This document shows positions 11,744-23,110 of a stretch of DNA of 64,000 nt, one piece after another. Numbering within the stretch: position 1 is the first letter of the stretch; each line of letters begins with the position of its first letter. Both the position numbers and the translations under genes were made by a program. The notes below the pieces were generated by a model that saw nothing but the letters and a program-made list of their open reading frames with translations, did no database searches and was not told where the DNA came from. The DNA comes from Daldinia sp. FL1419. Taxonomy: Eukaryota; Ascomycota; Sordariomycetes; Xylariales; Hypoxylaceae. The stretch spans positions 1 to 64,000 of the forward strand of contig MU623499.1 in assembly GCA_025201765.1 (NCBI GenBank), read 5' to 3'.

Positions 11744-12124
11744 AGCGCCCAACTCGAAGCAAATGTACTTAATTGTCAACAACATCAATCGAAGAACAAA
11801 GCGTGGCGTTGCAAACATCATCTTAACCACGGACTTTCAAGAAAATCAAATAATATATTTGTTTTTTATTGTTATCTTAACTTGCATAAATTCAACTTTA
11901 TCTTGCAAGACCCGAGACCCACGTTAATTATGCCAAGATATTAACCCGTGTCCGTGATATTAACCTAGGTACCTAAAGTACCTAAAGTTAACATTACCAC
12001 AGCTACCCTGGAGCAAAAAAACCCACCACAAACCATCAACCATCATTATCGCCAGTACGACAGGCACGTTGACTGGTAAGCCATTGGAGCTGTTCCTTAG
12101 CGGAACAATATCCAAACCGCACTG

Positions 12125-14044
12125 ATGGATGAAATAAAAACAAGAACATCTCGAATCGAAATACAATTACCCTCGAAACCCCCACCTTATAGACCCGGGG
12201 ACGGACCAGCATTAGCGCCTCTTAGAATTCAACCTGAACATGATTCAAACGCGTTTATAGTTGATAAGCGCGTTCTTCCCGATACTGCTCCAAATGGCGA
12301 ATTGAAACTTCACATGTATTACGTAGTTGGATGGCCTGATTTACCTGCTGCGCGCGTTTCGATCCTTGCGACTCAAATATACGATTACGTTTCACCCCGG
12401 GCTGTGGAGGACTTCGAGTATAAAGCGCTGCTTGAAAGAGACGCGGAGGAAGAAAGACTCGAGGCAGAAAAGAGAAGAATTCTAGAGATAGCAGCCAAGA
12501 AGAAAGCAGTAGCGTCTGCTCTAAAGCCGCCAGCGATTCCAAGCGTACTCGGTCAGAAGAGACGCGGTCGACCAAGCAAAGCCGAGCTTCAGTCGCGTCA
12601 GCTCAAACGGCAGGCTAACATTGGTACTTCGCAAAGAATTGAAGTAGTGCTTCCGCCAGCTACCACATCCGGTCCCTCCCTTTCCACGCCGAAAAAGAAA
12701 CCCGTCGGAGAGCTTGCGACCGATCCGGAGGAGGATGTTGATGAGGAGGACTCGGAAAATGCAATATACAGACAACTATGTGGGTACGAGAGCCCTTCCG
12801 AAGATATGGACATGGACGACGACGTGAAGGATGGGGATACATCACTTGATAATGCCCCAGAGACCATGTCGTCGGGTTCCGAGTTTAGATCCTATGCGAA
12901 AGCACTTTGGCTCAATAAGGATTCGACGTCGTTCAAACGTACTAATGGTAATCTCACACTCAAGTCATCAACAACTCACGTTCCCGTACCCGAAATACTC
13001 CTATCCCTCGGACAGTCCCCGTCGAAATCGTCATCCACACGAACCGACAACCATCCACGCGTGACCCCTATACCAGCCCCTCCGTCGTTTAATGAGATGG
13101 ATACGAACGCAGATATGTCCCAAACATCCGGTACAAAGTACTCTACAACACCAGTCCCGGTCCCCACGCCGTTCAAGTCAAGTAAAGAGGCATCGCAGCC
13201 AAACCTTCCCGATTTAAAGCATCCTATCACACCGGTCCCAGTCCCTTCATGGCCGCACCTAGCAAATAATAAAGGAGAAAGCTCTGCTAAAGCCTCTCCG
13301 CTACCTTCAACCGCTACATCACCGCACCGCGGCTTCACCCCTGCGGGCCGGAGTTCTGGCAAGTGGCCGTCAGCACAACCCCACTTGCCGAATGATATAT
13401 CATCTCCTCTTAATACACAAACTACCGATATAGAGCGCAAAGAATCCTCCCACCCCAAGAAAAAGCCGCCCAAACCAAAGCCTACGCCCCAAAAGCAGAG
13501 TAAACAGACAGAAGTGTGGGTAGTTAAGCGACTAGAAGGCGACAAAGTAGTAAACGTTGACGGCAAGCGCGTGCGCTACTTCAAGGTACGCTGGGCCGGC
13601 GACTGGCCTCCAGATCAGAACCCCACGTGGGAACCCGAAGAGAACATAACGCCAGCTCTTGTAAAGCTATATATGAAAAAGAAAGCCGGTCGGCATACCG
13701 CGGCGTCTTCAAAGAAGGGAGATAAAAACGACGCATCTAGCAGTCACCGACCAACACTCAAGAGAAAGTACTCCAGCGTAGCAGAAGCATTCGCAGGGGA
13801 AGAAGACGAACTAGGTGAATCAGGCCAAAACGACGAATCGTACTCTAGCCAGGGCGGTAATTACGAAAATACCGATGACGAAGGGGAGGAAATGCTCGTC
13901 GTGGCAGCTGAGCAGGAGACGAGCCCCAGTCGGCGGGGTCCCAGACCGAGACCAAAACCCGAGGATTTAGGCGCGGTCTTTATGAGAGATCTGGCAGCGG
14001 CGATGAATCTCAGGGATGGCGATACGCATAGAGGTCCCCGTTGA
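12125..14044 (+). CDS. Chromodomain and AT-hook protein
   Basis: A single uninterrupted frame of 639 residues. A chromodomain lies at about 463-525 (EVWVVKRLEGDKVVNV..YFKVRWAGDWPPDQNPTWEPEENI), with the aromatic Tyr and the W-x-P-WEPEENI block of the fold. This domain usually binds methylated histone tails or RNA. An AT-hook-like KRRGRPSK is at about 146-153, suggesting minor-groove DNA binding. The N-terminal third has an Arg/Glu/Lys-rich helix (LLERDAEEERLEAEKRRILEIAAKKKA) and is followed by an acidic stretch (EEDVDEEDSE, EDMDMDDD). Four copies of a TPVPVP-like motif sit at about 27-30 residue spacing (T284, T314, T342, T369). The C-terminus is Ser/acidic. It is probably a nuclear chromatin factor. 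I recognise no named orthologue. The ATG at 12125 is the first in frame. Confidence 0.87.
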   Translation: MDEIKTRTSRIEIQLPSKPPPYRPGDGPALAPLRIQPEHDSNAFIVDKRVLPDTAPNGELKLHMYYVVGWPDLPAARVSILATQIYDYVSPRAVEDFEYKALLERDAEEERLEAEKRRILEIAAKKKAVASALKPPAIPSVLGQKRRGRPSKAELQSRQLKRQANIGTSQRIEVVLPPATTSGPSLSTPKKKPVGELATDPEEDVDEEDSENAIYRQLCGYESPSEDMDMDDDVKDGDTSLDNAPETMSSGSEFRSYAKALWLNKDSTSFKRTNGNLTLKSSTTHVPVPEILLSLGQSPSKSSSTRTDNHPRVTPIPAPPSFNEMDTNADMSQTSGTKYSTTPVPVPTPFKSSKEASQPNLPDLKHPITPVPVPSWPHLANNKGESSAKASPLPSTATSPHRGFTPAGRSSGKWPSAQPHLPNDISSPLNTQTTDIERKESSHPKKKPPKPKPTPQKQSKQTEVWVVKRLEGDKVVNVDGKRVRYFKVRWAGDWPPDQNPTWEPEENITPALVKLYMKKKAGRHTAASSKKGDKNDASSSHRPTLKRKYSSVAEAFAGEEDELGESGQNDESYSSQGGNYENTDDEGEEMLVVAAEQETSPSRRGPRPRPKPEDLGAVFMRDLAAAMNLRDGDTHRGPR

Positions 14045-15257
14045 CCTTAACTAGCGTTGGAGTACGGCTTCTGACTCCCGGTTTATATTCATAGTCATTA
14101 TGGCGTTCTACTTGGCTTGCCAGGAGAGAGATGAAAGGTGTAGGGGTTGGAAAGACCGGAAGCTCGGCAGAGCACGAGTATGAACAGGTCTTGCCCACAT
14201 GTACATCTACACTTTGCATATTCTCAGATAGGCATATACTCATCTGCTCCCCAATGGATAGCTCCAATGCAGGTAGCTGTTCTAGTAAATCAAAGCGCAC
14301 CGCGGTGCGAATACGTTTAAGTTATTTTCGAAATCATAGCATCTCACTTATCATTCATTGTTTACGATGAAGATAAATGCACATTTGACAATTCACATAA
14401 AGCATACCTAGGGAAATATAGACGCAGAAAATTCATTCGCACGAATGCATCCCGGGTATCTATCAGCTCCTAGCCGTAAATCAATCAAATAACCTCCATC
14501 TATCCATCCTATGGTATAGAATCATGGAAACCTTCGGCGGAGATGCTTCATGTATGTTAGTTACGTACTAGCCTAGCGCAAAATGCGCATACAAGCAGTC
14601 GTTGAACTGATCGCAAATATCACCCCTTCCCCTTTCCCAACCCTTCTTTTCTTACATCTCCCTCTATTGCCATTTTTTGGGGGGTGGGGGGTATTTTTGC
14701 TCTCTTTCCGCCCACGACCCCTTTACTGAAGAAATAAACCATCCGAAAGAGTAGAAATCGGTAAGTTTATGCCGCGAGAAAAGTACTCCTCAACGCAAGG
14801 AAAAATCGCAAAAGAACCCATCGTGGCGCGGTGATGGATATTAATGTCAAATGGCCCGGATGTTGAAAGACAATATGATGAACGCCTTGGGTATCATAAC
14901 CGGGAGTATGTTGGTACTAAAAGCCTCACAATAGTAGCTACCTCCAGACAGTTCCTGCCAGGCAACCAAAGGAAAATGCTGTAAGCGCCACCGAAGATGC
15001 CTAAAAATTCCGTGTATCTTTCATTATAATGGAACTGAAGAGACCAGTATAGGTTGACCAGGCAATCATCTGATAGGGGTATCCCATAGATGTACCCGAA
15101 AGGTAAGAAATACGGATGGCCTCTAAAAGAGCGAAGAGGACTGCTACTACCATGTATCGTCATGGTACTAAACTGCGGGGGCAGTCTAAGCATACGCCAT
15201 GTATACAACTCTTACCAGGCACCCTGGTACTTATTCCCGATACGCCAGCTTAAAATC
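14045..15257. other. Convergent intergenic region
   Basis: This lies between the 3' ends of the chromodomain gene and the 571-residue gene. A G-run (GGGGGGTGGGGGG, about 14678) and short frames are present; I see no gene. Confidence 0.5.
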
Positions 15258-16973
15258 TCAGTGCTGTATCCAATTATTTATCAGTCCTGGCTTTCTAGCA
15301 AGGACACTAGAACGTAGAGTTTTTATTTCCGTTCTAGGCAAGCTTCTAGCAAAGAGAATGGCGCAAGCATCCCATCGACGGACGAATAGAGAAGCATCGC
15401 GATTCATCAATTCGTCGAGGTCAGGATCGTCTTCTGGAAGCATAGACTTGGGAATTATCTCATCTGATCGCTCTTCTTCCTCGTCTAGAGAGAAATCTAT
15501 AAGCATTCCGTCCTCACGTCTTCTCTTCGGCGTTTCTTCCATTATTGGGAATCTCTCGCTGCTTAGCCCGGAAGTGGATAGATCAAGGAGATTTCTATCG
15601 AATCCGAGGGATTCGTGGTTTTCGTAGCGCCGGGGCAAGACTTCCTCTTTCGCCTTTGCTTTTCCCTTACAATCTGGTCCTCTATGGGCCTTTTCAATCC
15701 AGGGTTCCAGCAAGCTTGAGTTAGGGTATCTTGCCGGTTGGAGATGGTGCGGAGAGGATGTTACTTTGTCGCACGGATCTTGGACAAACCAACATAAGTC
15801 GCCGCTAAAAATACCGGGTATGTTTTCGTTCTGGTTCTGAAGGGCCATCTTGTAGTATTTACTTGCCTTCTCGACACTTTTGAATAAGATGAATAAGGCA
15901 TCCTTATCAATCCATAAATCTTCTAGAATATCCTCGGGATTTCCGAATGTAGAGTTGAGGTTGTCAAGGAACTCAAGGGGGTCGTTACCGACGAAACCAA
16001 GGACCATCAGGAATCGGGTGAACGCATTTTCCACATCGCGATTCAATTCCGGTGCTATAGGATAGCTATGTGAATTCGCCAGTGAGACCTGGATAGAACC
16101 AGGAAAGACAATATCCTTATTCATTCTCACGTACTCAGTGTAAGCCCGAGCCACTACGCCGTCTTTGAACTCCACAACCACAGTGGGTCCAACTGGAGCA
16201 GGACTCATAGCTGTAGTGACGGAGAGTACCTGCCCACCATGGACACGTGCCATTATATCGCTGATTGGCGTATCGGTTGGGAATCCAGTCATGAGGACCC
16301 TTCGTGATACTCGTACGCCTGTCGAGTACGGGTTGGGGGCATAACGGACGCCATATTTGAACATCAAGGGAGGCATGCCACTTGGGGCTCTCTCAAGCTG
16401 AAAGCCAGTGACAACTATTGTACGACGACGCTCAATCTCATCGGTAAATATTCGGTCTACATAATCGTTATTATCCGGAATATTTCCCCACGGTACGATG
16501 TTCCGGCGGACTATTTCTTGTATGTAGCGCTCGGGTGGTTTCCAGAAATGAATATCAGGGATATCAAAGCCTTCAGGATATACTAAAGAGACTGAGGAGT
16601 TGCTTGGAGTGTCAGGTGCGTTGCTGTTGACGGTTGCCGGCACAGATCCAACATCGTGATTGTCTCCTACCTGCGTTAGAGATGATGCAGAAGAAATCAA
16701 AGCCGAGTCGGCGATTCCTGATTCTCCCCCCGACGTTACGTCTCTAAAGACCAAGGAAGGCGAGGTCGGTGTTCTTTCTCGAGATTCCCCGGGGTTCTTC
16801 GGGTCGTACCTCCCGGCCATCGAAGCCGTCATAGCCAGTCTATTCTTCTCAGACTGTTCGCCGTGGACTCTGCAGCCACTGCGAACACAGCTATAGAATG
16901 AAGACGGGCAGCCTTTTTCATTACCAGCGACAGGTTCACCCATTGGTTCAGGCAGAAACTGTGAGGTATCCAT
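15258..16973 (-). CDS. Unrecognised protein with an RRM-like segment
   Basis: A single 571-residue frame on the minus strand, starting at ATGGATACC. I do not recognise a named family. Near residues 222-292 the pattern RRVLMTGFPTDTPISDIMARVHGGQVLSV, then TVVVEFKDGVVARAYTEYV, looks like the beta-alpha-beta core of an RNA-recognition motif (RNP2-like VLMTGFP, RNP1-like VVVEFKD), though the aromatic RNP1 residues are weak. The N-terminus has a small Cys/His cluster (CPSSFYSCVRSGCRVHG, about residues 22-38). A Ser/Thr-rich low-complexity region follows (about 60-130). The C-terminal third holds a basic KRRRE segment and an acidic DEEEE stretch. No signal peptide or membrane segment is seen. Long open length, balanced composition and the RRM-like fold argue for a real, probably nuclear, gene. 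Function is unknown. Confidence 0.72.
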   Translation of the reverse strand: MDTSQFLPEPMGEPVAGNEKGCPSSFYSCVRSGCRVHGEQSEKNRLAMTASMAGRYDPKNPGESRERTPTSPSLVFRDVTSGGESGIADSALISSASSLTQVGDNHDVGSVPATVNSNAPDTPSNSSVSLVYPEGFDIPDIHFWKPPERYIQEIVRRNIVPWGNIPDNNDYVDRIFTDEIERRRTIVVTGFQLERAPSGMPPLMFKYGVRYAPNPYSTGVRVSRRVLMTGFPTDTPISDIMARVHGGQVLSVTTAMSPAPVGPTVVVEFKDGVVARAYTEYVRMNKDIVFPGSIQVSLANSHSYPIAPELNRDVENAFTRFLMVLGFVGNDPLEFLDNLNSTFGNPEDILEDLWIDKDALFILFKSVEKASKYYKMALQNQNENIPGIFSGDLCWFVQDPCDKVTSSPHHLQPARYPNSSLLEPWIEKAHRGPDCKGKAKAKEEVLPRRYENHESLGFDRNLLDLSTSGLSSERFPIMEETPKRRREDGMLIDFSLDEEEERSDEIIPKSMLPEDDPDLDELMNRDASLFVRRWDACAILFARSLPRTEIKTLRSSVLARKPGLINNWIQH

Positions 16974-19900
16974 CTTTCCAATGTCTAGGCAGGAAAGGAT
17001 GGAAGCTCTGGACTAAGAATATTGTTAGGAAGATCTGATATATTTAATGAGTCTAGGGAATATCCATTGATAGTAAGGGTAGGTAAGGTGAAGAATTAAG
17101 GTTAGAGATTATTAGAGCAGGAAAAGATAAGTTGAACGATAAAAATATAGGTTAATATAATATCTGAGTCATAAAAGGAAGGAGGTGCGACAAGGAACGA
17201 AATGTAGCTTACATGCACGTCTTTAAGCTAAGAAGGCACGATTCAGACGAAAGAGGTGTGAGAGGATCGGCTCGCGTGTGCTCACAGTCGGCAGGTGCTT
17301 TATGAAAAGATGAAGGAGCGAGCTGTTAACGCGTTGAGTAGGTGCAGAAGTGTAGAATATATGTCCAAGGGACGCAGAAGGAGGAACATGGAAAGTTAGA
17401 AGCGCGCAAATATATATTATTATATTATTACTTATCGTTCTAGCAATTTCCCCGATTGAAACGACCATTTTGTAAAAGCACGAGCTCATTGGAGGTAGAT
17501 AGCCGGATATTCACTGTGTGAAGCAATTCCGAACTGAGTTGGAAAGCGTACTCGGTAAGTCCCTAGAGTTGGACCTATTATGACGTTTATTGGCTATATT
17601 AAGCGGGTCGTCTTTGTCAGGAGGTCGTAGGTACGCCCTGCAATTTCTACCATACACTGTAAATGTCTTACCTTGGGATTCTGATTGGTGTAAATCCTAC
17701 TACCTGGTTAGAAACTAACCCTTCAGCCGGGATAAACCTTCTTTTGTAGAAAAAATACGGCGTTGAGGTTCATAATAGGTATGTTTATCTAGGTATTCCT
17801 ACGGTGCAAGCTTTCATGAACACAGTTGGAGGTAATATCGTAGGAACCAGTGCCAACAGATATCAATTACGACTTGATCGCACAAGGAACGTCGTCAAGA
17901 ACTTATGGAATAACTTTTACGTATGATGTAATTCATCTGGGAGAAAATAAAGCTGACGATGGCGGCTTGGCCTGAAACCTGGGGCACGGGCGGCTACGAC
18001 GATATACGGTAGAACAAATATATGATTGTACGCTTAGAGTGCTTGCTAGGTAAATTTCCAAAACTCCCCAAGATGTATCCATGGTAATTCCGAGCGAGTC
18101 TACTAAACTATAGATATCACCTTTGCTGGTTGTCCTTAATCCAATAAAATATTTGGTCGACCGAAGAGTAATCTTTTTGAGGACCCGGTTTGATTGCCAT
18201 TGATGGATAATGCGGGGAAATAGGAATATTACTTCCACATGGATAGCTATATTTATTTGCTACGCCAAGTGTAATCTCAATCGTATTCCCTTTCGTTTGG
18301 GTGTGTCGTAGTGACAACACCGAAGTCAAATCACTTCAATGCCTAGGTGCCTACCCTGTACACCCCCGAGGGCCTATAGTTCGATATGTTGGGAATATTT
18401 ATTAGAGTTCTAAGGGTATCCGGGCAAGGTTGGGGTTGGAACGATATGGCAGCACAAACTCATCCACCCAGCCATTAGAGTTAGGGTAATAAATCGTATA
18501 TTACCCCTTAAGTGTGGGCCGCTGTTTGGGGGCCAGGTCTGTTTATTCCATAAATTAATGTTATCCATAATTTCCGTCCAGTATATGCTTAGTTGTTGAG
18601 CTTAGAATATGTTCATCTGTTTCTCGGATATTTATAGACCATACGGCCACATATGGCCGTCGTCCACTCGTACGTAAATGGAGACCCTTGGCTAGTTAAC
18701 AACCCAAGTCGCTTCATTACCATCACTGGTGTATAATCCTATATATAGTACAGTCCTCGAGCCCCCAGTATTATACACGTAACTACCAATTACTACTTGA
18801 AGACTACGGTTCACGTAAAGATTTATTGGACAGAAAGTGTATAATTAAGAACGGATCATGCATGTACATGACGAAGTTCCGAGGAAAAGAATTTAAATTG
18901 GAAAAATATTCGAGGGAGTATATTTTGGAGACTACGATATTGTCGTGTTGTAGTAGGTACTGCTGTATATGTAGGTATTGTATAATTATTAACCTATAGG
19001 GTTCCATAGTTGCCAAAGATATTCTGTGGTAATTATATACCTACACTAGTAGGGCTAGACGTTAATCGAGTGGAGAAAGTAAAGCATTGCAACCATTCTT
19101 ATTAGATTGCTAAAAGGAAGCTCTAAAAATATAATGTATAATTGTACCGATCCGCTAACTACCAGAATACGAACCATACGAACAAATCCCCCTTAGATCG
19201 AATAACAGGTCTCATGACACCTATCAGCAACTGCTGTGTATGTATAAGGGACCGGTGAACGTAAAACGTTGCAGCCCGTTGTAGTATCGCCTTAGCCGCT
19301 AAGAGGAGGCCTCATTTGATCCCCTGTAAGAATCTGTCAAGGATAGTGTCTAACTAACCCGAGTTTGCTCACCACATTCAACTGAATTCTGATTGGCTGT
19401 CGCCTCATCTGGAGTTTATGAGGAATTATGACGCTGGTATTTGGGGGGAACTAGCTAGGTTAGTGTGGTTCTATAATGATTTTTAATGCTTGTCAACTTC
19501 TGGGGGAGGGGGGTTGTAACGAAGAGGTTACTTTAATTGTGCAACCGTTACTGCATTGTGATGTTTCTAGACAATATGCCTACTAATATTATCTCGTTAG
19601 CCTTGGCCTTCGGTTCACAACATTCTTAATCTCGTAGTCACAAGAATACCCAAATTTTTACCTGCTTACTACATCATGGCCTTTGCTGTATGATATTACA
19701 GAAGTTGACAATCCAATTACGTCGTGTGATATTGTGGAATTTCCCCTTATACAGATACTGGTTCAGATGACTGCTAATGATAGCTACTAGTCCGTGACGC
19801 CGTACGCCTCGGACTCCTTCCGGTACTTCCGGATTACCCTAAAACATCCACCGGCGCGCACCGGGACCGGAGTGAAATTAAACTAACTTGTAATAAAAAT

Positions 19901-20964
19901 ATGGAATTGAAGTTGATACCTAGCAATAGCTAGGGACCAACAAGTCACATACCAACCGTATGCTCCACTTGTTTAGTTTCTATCTGGAGTATATGTATTC
20001 CTTCTAACCCCCACTTATGATGCTCGTTCGTCACCTTTTTCGTTCTGCTACAGAATTGATGAAACTACTATGTATATTCTGCCTGAAAGGGGGGGGAGTA
20101 GAGCTGATTTTGGATAGGTGTAATCGCATAATGGTTAGGAATTACTTTACGTAGTAGAGATCTGATTGTTACATCAAGACTTGAACCAATGATCACGCCC
20201 TCCAAAAAACCTCCGCCTCGGGAATAGTAGCCACCCTACCCTTGTGTCGATCCTATTGTACCGATACTAGCTTCTGACCCCCACCTAAAGCCTTCTTTAA
20301 TCGCACGTGAGTCTTAATTTTTGAAATTTTACTCTAGTTCGCCGTGACCTATGCTGTTAAGGGAAAAGGTAAACATGGCCGGCCCTTTCCCCGCAGAAGA
20401 ATTAATAGTATATTGTGATTAATGCAGTTCCAATGCAGGCGACGCCGAGTTGTTGATGCCAATGTGATTAATGCGAGACTTCGGTGTCAGAAACGGGCCT
20501 CGACGGAAGAGAAACATATTAACGAATAAACTATGAGAATTAAGCAGCAACGCAATTGTACCCCCAAAGATGTGCCAGACCGCCGGGTTTTCTCGTAGCC
20601 CCATGGCCTCATAACTCGGCGGGATACACATTGAAAGAAAGCTCTTAGCGAGCCTTATGGGAATCTAGCCCAGGCTACTCGGCTTACCAAATCGAATCCC
20701 AGGGGATGGGGAACCGGGGGAGTGGAACGCCGAGGACAGCATCTAGCTCCTCCCGAAAACTAGCCGATATTCGTACTATCGGCGACTTGTATGGGCTGGA
20801 GGTGATCTGATGGGGGCTGATTTCGACTTATAAATCCCTTGGCTTCTTGTCCGGAGCCCACATATGTACCGGACATCCTGTACGAGAGCGATATTTACCT
20901 TATACTGCTAGAGTTAAAGCATTAGCGTTGCGTATCATGCAGTTAGGACGTGTCTCGCTCGATT

Positions 20965-20966
<2 letters not shown>

Positions 20967-20999
<33 letters not shown>
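20967..20999 (+). repeat. Poly-T homopolymer, 33 T
   Basis: An uninterrupted run of 33 T bases between GATTGG and GGCAGC. It is much longer than any other A/T run in the window. It could be a slippage tract or the poly(A) tail of a minus-strand retroposed sequence. Confidence 0.9.
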
Positions 21000-21000
<1 letters not shown>

Positions 21001-21476
21001 GCAGCAGTAGCGGCGTCGTGTTTGTCGTTGATATGGTATAAGAGCACGAGGTATGGGCGAAAACGTTCACCCCCCTCCCCCCCTTTTCGACCACCCACTC
21101 AAATGGATCCGGGGAGAAGTTACCCAAGGGATAAAACCAGGATTCTGGGGCGCATCCCCAAACTTTCCAGGTATATAAGTTGGTTATAAGTTGGGGGCGA
21201 ACTCAACGAGAAGTAGTAGAGTGGTAGAGTCTAACTTGTATGGGTTCATGTCTAACTGAATATGTTCTAACTACTGTAGGTACCTCAATCCTTATCCCCG
21301 TCCCCCGGTCTGCCCGGTTCAAAACCCGGATCAAAAACGGAGCCGAGCAGCGCTAGGGCGTTTGCATCGTTCTAAGTTCGTCCTTAAACAACATAGGGCG
21401 TGGGGGTTAGACACATGCAGGTGCTGGCTGTGCTTTTAAAAGGTTGAGATAGGTATGGTGGAAGTACCTACATAAG

Positions 21477-21538
21477 TACCTAGGTACCTTGGTGCGTTCA
21501 TAGGTAGGTAGGTACCTCTAGGTAAGTCGATACAAAGG
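21477..21538. repeat. Cluster of TACCTAGGTACC / TAGGTAGG motifs
   Basis: TACCTAGGTACC is followed by TAGGTAGGTAGGTACC and TCTAGGTA. This is the densest cluster of the dispersed palindromic motif on the left half of the window. Confidence 0.65.
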
Positions 21539-22814
21539 TACAACTTTGTAAGTACTAATGTGTAAATGAGTTGCATCGTCTTAGGTAGCACAGCAGTATG
21601 TAGCACTGGGGTAAGAATATGAGAACTCCAAGAATACTTCTATGAGATGGAAATTGACACTCATAGTCCTTTGAATGTATCAAGGTGACAGGTACTGACC
21701 TATGTAGGTACCGTGCTTAGCTATTAAACTATTTACCTGACCTTACGTATGTACAACCTTGGAAGTCTTGGCCTGAATGGACCTCCGCTCTCCGCCTCCA
21801 CAGCCCTGACCACTTTTAATCACAACTTCTATCCCCCACGGTACTAATGTACCTAAGTAGTGGAACGTATCCACTTTTAATATTTCCCGCCCGCCTAGAA
21901 GAGCCCCCCATTCTCGATTTCATCTTTTTTCTCGACTGCTGAACTCGCTGAACTCAGTACCTGACAAGCTTCACCGCATTTCGTCAAACATGGATTAGGT
22001 ATTCGCCCAACAATACAACCTGGCTTTCGTTTATTCTATCCGTACCAGATTGGTCGCGACCCTGAAATAGATGTCCCGTACGTACATACACCTTATCCAC
22101 GGAAATGCAAAGGACCCTAGGTTTAAAACATCAGGTCTGCGTTCATACGTCCTGCATTCCCAATTCCTTATGCCTCCCTGCCCGAATTATACTAAAGGAA
22201 CCAATCATCGCAATATGTTTATGTAGTGTTTTCCGTGTCAGAGCTGCATCCAAGCCACTGATGAGTTCTTGTTGGTACACAATTAATCACACCCGTTCTC
22301 TACTACACTACCTACCTACACTACTTGCACTAGATACTTACCTGGGTCCAAGGTATCGTACCTAGGTAGGTAGATAGGTAGCAAGGCAGTCTTCGTCTAG
22401 TCTTATTCCAACTGGATTCTTCCCCTGCCGGAAAAAGCTCAGTAACCACATGACAAGACCCCCACGCAGTCAACACGGTATGGCGTAGCCTCTTCATTAC
22501 CCATAGCCTAGTCAGGTCAGGCCCTCCAGTAAGATTTCGAGTTTGAACTTCAGCGGCTCTTTACGGTCTTCACTTTGACTCTCCTTGTGAGCTCATTGGC
22601 TGGCCTCGGTCAAAGAAGAATCGGATAATTAACCAGTCAGGCCTCGTGTTTCGTCCTCGTCCACTTTATACCTACTAAGGTAATAAAGTAACTGGTATGT
22701 ATTCCAGGTAGGTAGTCTCATCGGCTCGAGCGAGGCAAACACCTAGCCGTACACCTAGATGTACACCTTTATCGCTAACAAGAGGAGAGGATATTAAGGT
22801 ATTTAAGCCGTCCT

Positions 22815-22835
22815 TCCCCCCTTGCTTTGGGGGGA
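22815..22835. promoter_or_regulatory. G/C hairpin upstream of the DapA-like gene
   Basis: TCCCCCC and GGGGGGA form a perfect 7-bp stem around a TTGCTTT loop, about 276 bases before the start codon at 23111. It could be a paired zinc-finger binding site or a structural element. No function can be assigned. Confidence 0.35.
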
Positions 22836-23110
22836 TTCGTACGTACTTTTATGGTCATCCCCCTTACCCTCAGGATACTCAAGCTTTTTATTCCTTTAAA
22901 TACTCTCCAAGATCCTGTCTCATCCACTCTCGACTACATAAACTAAAGTAAATCCCACCTACGTTGAACTGCCTCCTGCCATAATAGCATCTTAGAATCT
23001 TCGTGGTCATCTCTCTGCGACTTTATTTTCTACTCCCTCTTCTACATATTCTTACCTACGTATATCTCTCCTTAACTTTACGAGAAACTCTATAGAGTCT
23101 AGCCGGACAG

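Larger units (their letters stand above)
11258..12124. other. Divergent promoter region between MetRS and the chromodomain gene
   Basis: The 867 bases between two divergently read genes should hold both promoters. It contains TGACTCA (11423-11429), TACCTAGGTA motifs (11552-11561, 11962-11973) and three tandem copies of ACATTCA (11722-11743). No gene is seen. Confidence 0.6.
16974..23110. other. Gene-poor AT-rich intergenic region
   Basis: About 6.1 kb between divergently read genes. Only short frames without recognisable products are present. It contains a 33-T homopolymer (20967-20999), C-runs and G-runs (8-G run near 20091, C-runs near 21069-21083), several TACCTAGGTA motifs (21477-21488, 22359-22368) and a 7-bp-stem G/C hairpin (22815-22835) before the DapA-like gene. 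No rRNA, tRNA or transposase was recognised. Confidence 0.5.

Noticed and set aside
20419..20631. 70-codon minus-strand frame with a hydrophobic middle
   Set aside because: Short, isolated and without similarity I can recognise or adjacent exons.
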